Source of the DNA: Saprospiraceae bacterium
Lineage (GTDB): Bacteria > Bacteroidota > Bacteroidia > Chitinophagales > Saprospiraceae
DNA: 64,000 nucleotides
Direction: 5' to 3'
Assembly (NCBI GenBank): GCA_026993525.1
Contig: JALWSS010000092.1
Span: 1-64,000 of the forward strand
Shown here: positions 29,008-39,069 of the stretch, piece after piece
How positions within the stretch are numbered: the first letter of the stretch is position 1
How the letters are laid out: every line of letters starts with the position of its first letter
Position numbers and translations under genes: made by a program
Notes under the pieces: model-generated
What the model saw: the letters and a program-made list of their open reading frames with translations, nothing else
The model's database searches: none
What the model was told of the DNA's origin: nothing

Positions 29008-29100
29008 TTTAGAGAGGTTTATCCCGGGACTCCCGAAAGCCGATGCCGACAACTATCGGCATCGGCTTCGGGACCGGGAGGTTTAGAGAGGTTTAGCGAG
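29008..29100. repeat. gaggtttaga array enclosing a long palindrome
   Basis: gaggtttagagaggtttatcccggga... with cccgaaagccgatgccgacaactatcggcatcggcttcggga. Confidence 0.75.
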
Positions 29101-29683
29101 CTACCCATTACCCACAAATCCACCATTCCGGTTCTGAGAGTTCTGCAAGCGTAGTACACTCATGAAGTTACCGAGGCGTGAAAAAGTATTCTTCACCCAT
29201 CAAACATCTTGAAACCCCTTGTTTCAACGAGGGGTTAGCGAATTAACTCCCAATCACATCAAACATCTTTACAGAGCATCAGCATCAATTTCTATCCACA
29301 TCCCGAATTTGGTGCTAAAGCCATTCCTGATGTGATGTTTTGAATAGAAGTTGGATGTGTGTAGGGGTACTGGCAAGATTCCCGCCGTTGAAACAGCGGG
29401 TTAGAAGATGGCTGATGTCACCACAGTTTTTTGCCACAGCTCAGGCAACAGGGTATAAAATTTTTTTTCACGATCAATGAAGTCGGGTTGCAGAGGCATT
29501 TCCCGATGGGGTTGGGATTTGTGGGTAATCGATAGGGTTGAGAGGGGTTTACCCCATGTGCTCTCAACCCCTAACGCTGCTCCTTCTCTCGAAACTCGGT
29601 TTTGCGAAGCGACCAAAAAAAAATGGCGGGAAGAATCCCGCCACAGTGATTTGAAAACAAAGTCTTGGTATCCGGACCGTCCA

Positions 29684-31126
29684 TCATGGGAAGATACCCA
29701 TTGACTGGTAGTCGGCGCCGATGAGGCGGATGGCATTGACGAATGCCGCTGTGCGCATGTCAATGTTTTCTGTCCTTGCAATGTCTCGTGTGGTGTTGTA
29801 GGCGTTGATCATTGACTCTTCCAGTCCGGAGCGAACCAGGTCAATTTCATCAGCGCCTTTGGCGATTTTCCGGATCAGGTCTTCAGGTACGTTTTTACCG
29901 GCCATTTCTTCGAAGAGCCGGATGAGGTTTTCGGTGGCCTTTTGCTCGTAGCGTTTGTCCATCCGGCCGAAGCGCATGTGTGAAAGGTTTTTCAGCCATT
30001 CGAAGTAAGAAACCGTCACACCGCCGGCATTCAGGTAAACGTCCGGAATGATCAGGATGCCTTTTTTGAGCAATATTTCTTCGGCAACAGAAGATATCGG
30101 GCCGTTGGCGGCCTCACCGATGATCTTTGCCTTGATCTTGTCGGCATTTTTGTAGTTGATCTGGTCTTCCAGCGCTGCGGGGATGAGGATGTCGCATTCC
30201 AGTTCCAGCACTTTGTCCCGGTCTTCCTGGCCGTATTTCTTAGCGTCGGAATAGTTCATGATGGAGCCGGTTTCTTTTTTAATTTCAATGAGCTTTGGAA
30301 TGTCAATTCCTTTTTCATTGTAAATGAAACCGTCAGCTTCGCCTACGGCAATGATCACCGCATCGCCTTCTTCCTGTGAGATGGCGGCCGAGAAAGAGCC
30401 CACATTGCCAAGGCCCTGCACGACGACTTTTTTGCCCGCGATGCCGGGAGAAAGTCCGAGTTTTTTCATGTCCTCTGCATTGTTGCAGGCTTCACGGAGG
30501 CCGTAGAATACGCCGCGGCCGGTTGCTTCCGTGCGGCCGCGAATACCAAATTGGTTGACGGGTTTACCGGTTACGCAACCCGCAGCATCGAGCTCATTTT
30601 CCCGAAGGGTGCGGTAGGTGTCGTAAATCCAGGCCATTTCCCGTTGGCCGGTGCCATAGTCAGGAGCCGGCACGTCAATGGAAGGGCCGATAAAATTTCT
30701 GCGCACCAGTTCGTAGGTATAGCGCCGGGTAATTCTTTCGAGGTCTTCGTCGGTGTAGTCCCAGGGGTTCACTTTCACGCCACCTTTGGCGCCGCCGAAT
30801 GGCACGTGCACAATGGCGCATTTGTAAGACATCAGGGTGGCCAGGGCCATCACCTCAAACTGGTTTACGTGGTTGCTGTATCGGATGCCCCCTTTGGTTG
30901 GCAGGCGGTGGTGGCTGTGCTGCACGCGATACGCTTCAATTACCTGCACTTCTTGTTTGCCTGTGTGTTTGTTTGTTACCTTGATGGGAAAACGGATGGC
31001 ATAGATGGCATTGCACACCTTGATCTGGTCCAACAAACCGCGCTCCAGGTACGTGTAGGGAGCGGCCTTCTCAAAGAAGTTGTCAACGGTTTGGTAAAAA
31101 CTAATTGGTTGTTTCTGCGTCGTCAT
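29684..31126 (-). CDS. Glu/Leu/Phe/Val dehydrogenase (glutamate dehydrogenase)
   Basis: HHRLPTKGGIRYSNHVN, PFGGAKGGV, VVQGLGNVGSFSA. Confidence 0.93.
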   Translation of the reverse strand: MTTQKQPISFYQTVDNFFEKAAPYTYLERGLLDQIKVCNAIYAIRFPIKVTNKHTGKQEVQVIEAYRVQHSHHRLPTKGGIRYSNHVNQFEVMALATLMSYKCAIVHVPFGGAKGGVKVNPWDYTDEDLERITRRYTYELVRRNFIGPSIDVPAPDYGTGQREMAWIYDTYRTLRENELDAAGCVTGKPVNQFGIRGRTEATGRGVFYGLREACNNAEDMKKLGLSPGIAGKKVVVQGLGNVGSFSAAISQEEGDAVIIAVGEADGFIYNEKGIDIPKLIEIKKETGSIMNYSDAKKYGQEDRDKVLELECDILIPAALEDQINYKNADKIKAKIIGEAANGPISSVAEEILLKKGILIIPDVYLNAGGVTVSYFEWLKNLSHMRFGRMDKRYEQKATENLIRLFEEMAGKNVPEDLIRKIAKGADEIDLVRSGLEESMINAYNTTRDIARTENIDMRTAAFVNAIRLIGADYQSMGIFP

Positions 31127-31358
31127 GATGAGAAATTTGGTTTTCCAATTTGGTGAGCTTTCGATCCAGTGAATACAGGTACAATACCATGCCGATAAAC
31201 AGGATGGCAATCACCGCCACCACCACGTACATCTTTCCCATGCTGCGCATGAAATCAGCTTCCTGTTGGGCCATCAGTGTGGTCGTGGAAAATGAGAGAA
31301 GAGCAAAACAGGCAAAAGTTCTTGCAACTGTTCGAATCATCGGTATTGAGTTGTTCAT
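31101..31358 (-). CDS. CcmD-like small membrane protein
   Basis: MYVVVAVIAILFIGMVLYLYSLDRKLTKLENQ; next to ccsA/ccmB. Confidence 0.65.
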   Translation of the reverse strand: MNNSIPMIRTVARTFACFALLSFSTTTLMAQQEADFMRSMGKMYVVVAVIAILFIGMVLYLYSLDRKLTKLENQISHHDDAETTN

Positions 31359-31470
31359 CCCTGTCCGAAAACGGCGGCAAAACTCGTCGAATTTTTCAGA
31401 CAACCAAAGGATGGGATGGTGATATTCGTTATCAAATTTCAAACAAAGTTGTAAGCAATTCATTCCCTTC

Positions 31471-32526
31471 TCAATGCTCCCACAGCAATTTTTCCCGAAG
31501 GGTATTCATTCTGTACAGCAATTGTGAGGCCCAAAGCCCCGTCAGTGTCCAACCGATGATGGCGGGGTAGAAGACCATGCGCATGGTGTTGTCGAGGTCC
31601 TGGCTGCCAAAAGCGATGTTGCCACCGGCACCCGGATGCAGGCTGTCGGTCAGCTTGGGGATCACATACAGCAGCGGTATCAGTGTCGAATACGCAAAGA
31701 TGTTGTAAACGGCGCTGATGCGGGCTTTGCGCTCGGGGTCTTCCATTGCGAAGCGAAGGACGAAATAGGCGCCGTAAATGAGCAGACCGATGGCCGTCAT
31801 GTTCTGTTTTACATCGCCGCTCCAGGGTTCGCCCCAGGTGTAGTTGGCCCACACGGCGCCGGTGGCAAGCCCCATGGCGCCGAACACCAATCCGGTGTTG
31901 GTCAGCGCTGCTGCCCAGCGGTCGTTTTTCAGGTTTTTTCTTCGCAAAAAATGGATGCTGTGTACCATTGCTCCGGTGAACAGCAAAAACATGGCGAACC
32001 ACATGGGTACATGGTAGTAAGTGTTTCGGATGGTTTCGCCGAGTATGTTCCGGAACGGAAAGGTGATCGCATCCTTTTCGTGCAGGTTTTCAATGGGGTC
32101 TGTCCAGTTGGTTGATGATTTTTGAGGCTGCACGTTTTTTTTCTGTCTGATCCGGATGCCTCCCGGATATACATGCGCCCCATCCACCGGGCTGTCAATC
32201 AGCAGCGAGGCGTCTGTTTCTTCGGCAGTTCCGGGCAGTTCTTCAGGCAGTGCAAAATACAGCACCAGGTGGCGGTCGTCTTTTACCTCGATGGCACTGG
32301 CAGCCAGTGCATGTGCGGCATCCAGTTTCAGCCAGGCCCTCAGCTTGCCTTCAGCGGCCTGGTAAAAGGAATTGTAACCGGTGATTTCCATCGCCACCGT
32401 ATCACCGGTGCTGATAAACTGGGGATGAATGTCGCTGATGCCCGTCTTCAGAGGCGTCAGCAAGCCCATGCCGAAACTGTACAGCACCAAAACGACTCCC
32501 AGTATTTTCCACCAATATTCTCTCAT
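31471..32526 (-). CDS. Cytochrome c biogenesis protein CcsA/CcmC
   Basis: HVPMWFAMFLLF and WANYTWGEPWSGDVK (WxWG-type) motifs. Confidence 0.85.
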   Translation of the reverse strand: MREYWWKILGVVLVLYSFGMGLLTPLKTGISDIHPQFISTGDTVAMEITGYNSFYQAAEGKLRAWLKLDAAHALAASAIEVKDDRHLVLYFALPEELPGTAEETDASLLIDSPVDGAHVYPGGIRIRQKKNVQPQKSSTNWTDPIENLHEKDAITFPFRNILGETIRNTYYHVPMWFAMFLLFTGAMVHSIHFLRRKNLKNDRWAAALTNTGLVFGAMGLATGAVWANYTWGEPWSGDVKQNMTAIGLLIYGAYFVLRFAMEDPERKARISAVYNIFAYSTLIPLLYVIPKLTDSLHPGAGGNIAFGSQDLDNTMRMVFYPAIIGWTLTGLWASQLLYRMNTLREKLLWEH

Positions 32527-32540
32527 GAGCTCTTTTTTCA

Positions 32541-32796
32541 GGGATGAGGGATGAGGGATGAGGGATGAAAGGGCTAGCTACTCTCTACTCCCCCGTCTGG
32601 CCTGCCTGCCTGTCGGCTAGACAGGGCGCCAGCCTGTCCGGCGGACAGACGGGCCGGACAGGCTACTCCCTACTCCCTACTCCCTACTCCCTACTCCCTA
32701 CTCTCTACTCTCTACTCCCTACTCCCTACTCCCTACTCCCTACTCTCTACTCTCTACTCCCTACTCTCTACTCCCTACTCCCTACTCCCTACTCCC
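32541..32796. repeat. Heptamer arrays (GGGATGA)4 and (CTACTCY)n with a GC-rich hairpin between
   Basis: Heptamer register read directly; ~70-bp GC palindrome cluster at 32597-32660. Confidence 0.9.
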
Positions 32797-33448
32797 TCCA
32801 AAGCATAGGGAAGAGTACCAGTCCCAGTCCGAGCAGCAGCAGGTCAATACCGGCCAGCATGACGATGTCGTCCTCGATCAGGGAGCCTTGCAGCAGGCCG
32901 ATGGCATGGGCGCTCAAATTTACGAGTATCAGCAAAACCGGAATGATGACCGGAAACCCGAGGATGGTCATCATGGTACTGCTGTTGCTCGTTTTTGCGG
33001 CGATAGCCGCTATGAAAGTAAAAGTCACCGAAAACCCAATGCTGCCCATGACTACCGACAGGGCAAACAGTCCGGGGTCCTCCAGGGGGTTGCCGGCCAC
33101 CAGCAGCAAAGCTGCGGCATTCAGTCCACCCAGCAGTAACAGGAGCAGGGTATTGTACAGGGTTTTTGACAATAGAATGGCAACGGGGTTGGCCAACTGG
33201 TAATAGTAAAGCTGTCGGTTGCCGCTTTCCTGCACAAAACTTTTGACCACCGCATTGATGGAGGCAAAAAGCATGATGATCCAAAACAGTACATTCCAGA
33301 GCTGCGGGCTGATTTGCTGAAAGGAGATGAAGACGATGAAAACCGTACTCAGCACGTACAGTACAATGCCGCTGAGGGCGTGGCGCTGCCGCCATTCCAG
33401 CTTTACTTCTTTGCCCAGCAGAAACCATATTTCAGTCCACAAACTCAT
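32789..33448 (-). CDS. ccmB: Heme exporter CcmB
   Basis: [27 protein letters not shown], 6-TM architecture. Confidence 0.85.
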   Translation of the reverse strand: MSLWTEIWFLLGKEVKLEWRQRHALSGIVLYVLSTVFIVFISFQQISPQLWNVLFWIIMLFASINAVVKSFVQESGNRQLYYYQLANPVAILLSKTLYNTLLLLLLGGLNAAALLLVAGNPLEDPGLFALSVVMGSIGFSVTFTFIAAIAAKTSNSSTMMTILGFPVIIPVLLILVNLSAHAIGLLQGSLIEDDIVMLAGIDLLLLGLGLVLFPMLWRE

Positions 33449-33457
33449 GGGTGCTGT

Positions 33458-34717
33458 TTATTGGCTCAAAAGGTTGGCGAGTTGCCAGACGTCTTCAAAA
33501 CTGTTGTACATAGGAACGGGAGCCACCCGGATGACTTCGGGTTCCCGCCAGTCGGCAATGACGCCGTTGGCTGTCAGGTGGTCGAACAATCGCTTGCCCT
33601 CTTTGCCTGCGGCAATGGAGAGCTGGCAGCCCCGCTGTTGCGGGTCGGTGGGTGTCAGGATGCGGAAGCGCTGTTCCCGTTCATTGCTTTTGCGAAGCAG
33701 AAATTCGAGGAAACCGGTCAGCTTCAGGCTTTTTTCCCGAAGGGCCTCCATGCCCACTTCGTCAAACATATTCAGGCTGACCAGGTGCGGAGCCATGGCC
33801 ATTATCTGGGCGTTGCTGAGCTGCCAGCCGGCGGCACCTTTCATGGGGTGGAAGCCCTTTTCCATCAGGAAACGGCGCTCTTCGTCGTGGCCCCACCAGC
33901 CGCCGAAACGGGGCAGGCCGGGGTTGTTGCCGTGGCGTTCGTGAACGAAGATACCGCTCGGCCCACCGGGGCCTGAGTTGAGGTATTTATAGCTGCACCA
34001 GCAGGCAAAATCCACGTCCCAGTCGTGAAGGTTGAGCGGCAGGTTGCCGGCGGTATGCGCCAGGTCAAAACCCGCATAGGCACCCACTTCATGGGCTGCT
34101 TTTGCGATGGTAGCCAGGTCGAAAAACTGACCGGTGTAATAGTTCACGCCACCGAACATGACCACGGCAGTCTCCTCACCGTGCCTTTTAATTGTTTCTA
34201 TAATATCCTCGCTGCGCAATGTTTCTTCACCGGCCCGGGGCGCCACCTCAACGATGGCATCGGCAGGGTCGAAGCCGTGCCATTTTACCTGGGTTTCCAT
34301 GGCGTATTGGTCCGATGGAAAAGCTCCGGCCTCCATGATGATCTTGTATCGCTGTGGGGTGGGCCGGTAAAAACTGACCATCAGCAGGTGCAGGTTGGTG
34401 GTCAGGGTGTTCATCACCACCACTTCATCCTCTTTGGCACCCACCAGGCGGGCCGTTTGCGGGCGTAAAAACCTGTGGTAATACATCCACGGGCGTTCGC
34501 CCCGGAAGTGGCCTTCCACGGCGTATTTCCGCCAGTGCTCCAGTTCTTCCTGCAGAATTTCCTGCACTCCCTCAGGTTGCAAACCGAGGCTGTTGCCGCA
34601 GAAGTACAGCACGTTTTTCCCTTCGTGTTGTGGAAAGAAAAAGCGCTCCCGACAGGCCCTCAGCGGGTCTTCCCTGTCCATTCGCTTCGCAAATTCAAGA
34701 CTGTCGTGGTATTGCAT
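33458..34717 (-). CDS. kynU: Kynureninase
   Basis: YFCGNSLGLQPEG; FACWCSYKYLNSGPGGPSGIFVHERH. Confidence 0.93.
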   Translation of the reverse strand: MQYHDSLEFAKRMDREDPLRACRERFFFPQHEGKNVLYFCGNSLGLQPEGVQEILQEELEHWRKYAVEGHFRGERPWMYYHRFLRPQTARLVGAKEDEVVVMNTLTTNLHLLMVSFYRPTPQRYKIIMEAGAFPSDQYAMETQVKWHGFDPADAIVEVAPRAGEETLRSEDIIETIKRHGEETAVVMFGGVNYYTGQFFDLATIAKAAHEVGAYAGFDLAHTAGNLPLNLHDWDVDFACWCSYKYLNSGPGGPSGIFVHERHGNNPGLPRFGGWWGHDEERRFLMEKGFHPMKGAAGWQLSNAQIMAMAPHLVSLNMFDEVGMEALREKSLKLTGFLEFLLRKSNEREQRFRILTPTDPQQRGCQLSIAAGKEGKRLFDHLTANGVIADWREPEVIRVAPVPMYNSFEDVWQLANLLSQ

Positions 34718-34742
34718 TTTTTTTGGTTGAGGAATTGAGGAA

Positions 34743-34930
34743 TGAGAGCACTGCAAAAACCCCCATTTTCGAAGGAACTCATGTTTTTTAAGGTTTTTGA
34801 ATGGGTTTTTGAGGTTTTTGAGATGCGTCGTTGATTGAACTTTAGAATGTTAAATATTCAATTATTAGTCAACTGTTCATCAGCTTTCCGTCGTAACTGG
34901 AAATACCACTTTTTGCAGTGGACTCAGGAA
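34743..34930. mobile_element. MITE-like element, family 2, copy 1
   Basis: GCACTGCAAAAA ... TTTTTGCAGTGGACTC termini; matching inverted copy at ~61434-61680. Confidence 0.6.
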
Positions 34931-34962
34931 TTGAGGAATTGAGGAACTGAGGAACTGAGGAA
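34924..34962. repeat. 8-bp tandem array (GAGGAAYT)n
   Basis: gaggaatt/gaggaact units. Confidence 0.85.
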
Positions 34963-34993
34963 TCGAAGGGAGTGAATTCGATTCATCAGTTCT

Positions 34994-35404
34994 TCAATTC
35001 ACCGGATACTTCTCATCCATGTAAGCCACGGATTCTTTGATCAAATCGCGGAGTACCTTTTCATCCACATCACTGAGTTTTTTGAGGTACAGGCAGCTCT
35101 TGCCGGTTTTGAATTTGCCCAGTTTGGCCATCAGTTCTTCAAAGCGGTCAAAACCGGATATGAGGTAAAGTGTCAGTGCGCTTTTCCGGGGCGAAAATCC
35201 CACCCTCAGGAAATCGCCTTCCCGGCCGCTGTCGTATTTGTAGTGATACGTGCCAAAACCTACGATGCCGGACCCCCATAGCACCGGCTCATAACCTGTA
35301 ATTTCTTTCATCATGTACAACACCTGCCAGGCGTCCTTGCGCTTTTGCTCATCCTCCACGCTGTTGAGGAAGTTTTCTACACTGCCGTCGTTGGGTTGGG
35401 CCAT
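34994..35404 (-). CDS. DUF1801 domain protein
   Basis: EPVLWGSGIVGFGTYHYKYDSGREGDFLRVGFSPRKSALTLYL. Confidence 0.8.
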   Translation of the reverse strand: MAQPNDGSVENFLNSVEDEQKRKDAWQVLYMMKEITGYEPVLWGSGIVGFGTYHYKYDSGREGDFLRVGFSPRKSALTLYLISGFDRFEELMAKLGKFKTGKSCLYLKKLSDVDEKVLRDLIKESVAYMDEKYPVN

Positions 35405-35439
35405 AGAGAGGTTTTTTTTGAGAGGTTTTTGGGCGCCTG

Positions 35440-35486
35440 TCAGGCGCTGACTTTCGGTCAGCTCCTGAATTCTTCTTGCGGTTTTT
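35440..35486 (+). repeat. Singleton REP hairpin
   Basis: 47-bp reverse-complement identity to 20705-20751. Confidence 0.85.
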
Positions 35487-35713
35487 CTGAAGGTTTTTAG
35501 AGGGTTTTTAGAGGGTTTTTAGAGGTTTTTAGGGGTTTTTAGGGGGGTGCATTTAACAGCACTTCGGCTTTGGGTGCTTTCAGTGGTGGTAAGTTATTGA
35601 ATTGTCTCTTTCATTCAGCGCTGCAAAGAAAAGGAAGATCAGCCAGATGGATGCAATGTTGATTCAAGTTGGGGGACCCCCGTTCGGGATACTCTTCGAG
35701 GATGACGATCGCA

Positions 35714-36034
35714 CACGACCTGGAGAGGTCGTGTTACTGTCTCAGCCTGAAGGCTGTGTTACAGCATCGCAGCGTTCGGGCTGTGCCGGTAAAGTGATCT
35801 TCAGATCATAGAAAACAAAGCATTACCAATTTATTACGGTTGAAGAATCAAAAGCAGTTGGGAAGCCAGGATATTCCGTTGCAACCTGTTGGGATGGCTG
35901 CCCCCCCCCAGTAGCGCAGCTTTCAAGCTGCGACAGTGCAACGACCTTCAGGTCGTTGGAGAATAAACACACGACCTTCGGAGAATCAACACACGACCTG
36001 AAGGTCGTTATACCGTCGCATCCTGAAGGATGCG
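35714..36034. repeat. Cluster of TGAA-loop REP-like hairpins
   Basis: cacgacctggagaggtcgtg, cagcctgaaggctg, gcagctttcaagctgc, aacgaccttcaggtcgtt, acgacctgaaggtcgt, cgcatcctgaaggatgcg; several followed by gttac. Confidence 0.75.
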
Positions 36035-36232
36035 TTACAGTGGGGCGTTCGTTCTGCACGGGCAGGGTTACGGCTGCACCAAAGAAAACCCGGATGCTGG
36101 TTGCCGGGCCTGAGCGGTGGCCTCCCGGCCGCATGTGAGGTGACCCGTTGGCGCCCGACTCTACTGGCGCTGAACGAAATATCTTCGGGAAGTCCGGTAT
36201 GATTACCTTCGCTGCGCAAAAAATAGTGAACC

Positions 36233-37459
36233 ATGCCCCAAACGCTGCTTATTACCAACATCAAAGGACTGGCCGGAGTGGCAGATTCGCCACCTGAAAA
36301 GCCGCTGGCCGGTGAATCCCTGCAAAAACTGGAAGTACTCGAAAACGCCTGGCTGCTGACTGAAAACGGCCGCATCGCCCGTTTTGGCCGGATGGCCAAA
36401 GTGCCCGACAGGGCCGATGAAATGATAGATGCCCGGCAGGGCTATGTCCTGCCCGCCTGGTGCGATTCCCACACCCACCTGGTCTTTGCCCAAAGCCGGG
36501 AAACCGAATGGGTGGACCGCATCAGAGGCCTCAGCTACGAGGAAATTGCGCAGCGAGGAGGAGGCATATTGAACTCCGCCCGCAAGCTGCGGGAAATGCC
36601 CGAAGAAGAACTGTACGAAAAGGCCCTGCAGCGCCTCGATGAAGTGCGGAATTACGGAACGGGAGCCATAGAGATAAAAAGCGGCTACGGCCTCAGCGTT
36701 GACAGCGAGCTGAAAATGCTGCGGGTCATCCGCCGGTTGAAGGAAAGCTCCAAAATGGGCATCCGGGCCACCTTTCTCGGCGCCCATTCCGTGCCCATGG
36801 AGTACCGTCATAAACGGCAGGAGTATATCCGCATCATTATCCAGGATATGCTCCCGAGGATTGCTGCCGAGGGCCTCGCCGACTACATTGACGTGTTTTG
36901 CGAAAAAGTGGCCTTCACCGTTGAGGAAATGGAGCAGGTGCTGGAAGCCGGTGCCCGCTACGGTCTGAAACCCAAGGTGCACGTCAATCAGTTCAACTGC
37001 ATGGGGGGCATTGCCGCTGCCATCCGTCACGGCGCTATTTCAGTGGACCACCTGGAGGTGGTGGACAACGCCGACCTCCTTGCCTTGCAGAACAGCAGTA
37101 CCATTGCCACGCTGTTGCCCACCGCACCTTTTTTCCTCAACGACCACATTCCGCCCGCCCGCCGCATTATCGGGGCCGGCATCCCGCTGGCACTGGCCAC
37201 GGATTTCAACCCCGGCACCTCACCCAGTGGCCGCATGGCCTTTGTGCTTTCCCTGGCCTGTATCCAAATGCGCATGTTGCCCGAAGAAGCCATCAACGCC
37301 GCCACCGTCAACGGCGCCTTCGCCATGGAGTGGGGGAGTGAGTGCGGCAGCATTGCCCCCGGAATGGCTGCCAGGCTCATCATCACCAAACCAATGCCCT
37401 CACTGGCCTACTTGCCCTACGCCTTCGGCAGCGACCTGGTGGAAAGGGTGATTGGCTGA
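36233..37459 (+). CDS. hutI: Imidazolonepropionase
   Basis: CDSHTHLVFAQSRETEW; HVNQFNCMGGI; LATDFNPGTSP. Confidence 0.93.
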   Translation: MPQTLLITNIKGLAGVADSPPEKPLAGESLQKLEVLENAWLLTENGRIARFGRMAKVPDRADEMIDARQGYVLPAWCDSHTHLVFAQSRETEWVDRIRGLSYEEIAQRGGGILNSARKLREMPEEELYEKALQRLDEVRNYGTGAIEIKSGYGLSVDSELKMLRVIRRLKESSKMGIRATFLGAHSVPMEYRHKRQEYIRIIIQDMLPRIAAEGLADYIDVFCEKVAFTVEEMEQVLEAGARYGLKPKVHVNQFNCMGGIAAAIRHGAISVDHLEVVDNADLLALQNSSTIATLLPTAPFFLNDHIPPARRIIGAGIPLALATDFNPGTSPSGRMAFVLSLACIQMRMLPEEAINAATVNGAFAMEWGSECGSIAPGMAARLIITKPMPSLAYLPYAFGSDLVERVIG

Positions 37460-37738
37460 GGTTGTGGGAGTACTGGAAAAAATCGTTTTCCGAAGGGAAT
37501 TATTTTTTTATTTCCGAACTTGATTCGGGATTAATCGTTTTTTCCGGGCTTCGTCAGGGACGTCGTTGATTCAATTTCGGCTCGCTTCGCAATAGTTGTT
37601 GTGCTCAATTGAACTACATTTACGAAGAAAGAGCCCGCTCACTGGGGCGCCATATCATGCTCAACTTGTCTTACAACATCTCCGGCTTCGGAAAAGGGCA
37701 GGATGGTGGGATGACCATTGATATTTTGGGGGAGTGAG

Positions 37739-38650
37739 TCAAAAATGCACCAGCTTCACATTGTCCAGCCAGACATCGGCTTCCAGCTTCGTAAATTCAC
37801 CACCCTCAAAAGGTAGAATTCCCCTCATAAGGATGAAAAATTTATCGGTGTTCGCAGATGAGATGAGTTCGGTGAGGTCGAAGTAGATCTTGTTCCATTC
37901 TTCTTTCTCGAAGACATAAAATGCGTAGTTGGGTTCCTCAACGCCCTGGGCATCAACGGCGATGACACCGAATTCCAAAGGAACCCCGGTTTTGTAATTC
38001 AGTTCCATGAATATCTTGCCCTGTTCAGCAACGGACAAGGTAAAAGGGGATATTGAAGAAACCACGAACGTGTTGTTGGCGGTGTCCAGGTGGACATGGC
38101 CGGAATAGTTTCCTTCAAAAACATCGAGGTCCGAGCGTTCGATGAAGGTCAGCGGGTTTTCATCCCTGTCGTCAGAAAAAATGTGGACCGGATTTTCAAA
38201 GTCCTCAATGAACTCAAAAGTGGTGTTTTCAGTGTACCGGGTGGTGAGCTGAACTTCCGTGTCCTCGTCCGGAACCAGGTTGACCACGGCAGTGTAGCGC
38301 TCGTAAAACGGGTAGATAAGGGCCGAAAGACTGTTCCCATTCGCCTTGATGACCGGATCAACGTTCACTTCGTAATCGCCTTCCAGCAAAACGGGATAAG
38401 TGCCCGGCAATGGCAACACCCCAAGTGCATGCGTCTCACCGGAGTTCAGGTCCCGGAAAAACACCTTTGCATGGGTCACCTTGCCGGACACCGAACCGTG
38501 AACATTTGGGTTGGTGACCAACACCTCAAATTCACTGAGCTTCACAAAAGCGGGAATGGGCTCATCTTCCGCATCGCAGCCGGTGAACAAAATGGAGTTG
38601 ATTGCAAGTACCAATAACAGGGGAAAGAAAAACTGTCTTGACCTCATCAA
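37739..38650 (-). CDS. Hypothetical lipoprotein
   Basis: Signal peptide with FTGCDAEDEP lipobox. Confidence 0.7.
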   Translation of the reverse strand: MMRSRQFFFPLLLVLAINSILFTGCDAEDEPIPAFVKLSEFEVLVTNPNVHGSVSGKVTHAKVFFRDLNSGETHALGVLPLPGTYPVLLEGDYEVNVDPVIKANGNSLSALIYPFYERYTAVVNLVPDEDTEVQLTTRYTENTTFEFIEDFENPVHIFSDDRDENPLTFIERSDLDVFEGNYSGHVHLDTANNTFVVSSISPFTLSVAEQGKIFMELNYKTGVPLEFGVIAVDAQGVEEPNYAFYVFEKEEWNKIYFDLTELISSANTDKFFILMRGILPFEGGEFTKLEADVWLDNVKLVHF

Positions 38651-38768
38651 TTGTCGGGTTGTTTTTTACTGGCTAAGAGCCACTTGTAAGGCCACCGCCT
38701 GGCAGCTCCGGCAAAATTCTGAAAAAACAAGCCCCCACCCGTGCACATGGCAGACAAATGTCAGGAAG

Positions 38769-38930
38769 ATGAGGAATTGAGGAATTGATCCCGACTATCG
38801 TCGGGAGAGGAATCGAGGAATCGAGGAATTGAGGAATTGAGGAACTGAGGAATTGAGGAATGAGTCCCCCGATACCCCGAAAGCCTTCGGGATCGGGGCA
38901 CTCAGGAATCGAGGAATCGAGGTGTCTTGT
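38769..38930. repeat. 8-bp tandem array (GAGGAATY)n with cccga...tcggg hairpins
   Basis: gaggaattg/gaggaatcg units with tcccgactatcgtcggga and ccccgaaagccttcgggatcgggg. Confidence 0.85.
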
Positions 38931-38972
38931 TCTGAAATAGGTTGGCACTTCAACATTCGTGAGCTTTTGCTC

Positions 38973-39062
38973 ACGATTTTCAACAATATCAACAATTCAA
39001 CAATTCAACTCCCGAAAGCTTTCGGGATCAACAATTCAACAATTCAACAATTTCAACACTTC
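38973..39062. repeat. 9-bp tandem array (CAACAATTY)n with a central palindrome
   Basis: caacaattcaacaattcaactcccgaaagctttcgggatcaacaattcaacaatt. Confidence 0.85.
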
Positions 39063-39069
39063 ACCCCCC

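Noticed and set aside
27999-29012. 337-aa ORF
   Set aside because: Antisense to the lipoprotein gene at 28038-28856; Gly/Val-rich, no recognisable domain.
29401-29781. 126-aa ORF
   Set aside because: Spans hairpin-rich spacer and overlaps the end of the dehydrogenase gene; no domain.
32565-33203. 212-aa ORF starting in the ctactcc array
   Set aside because: N-terminal half is repeat-encoded ([13 protein letters not shown]) and the rest is antisense to ccmB.
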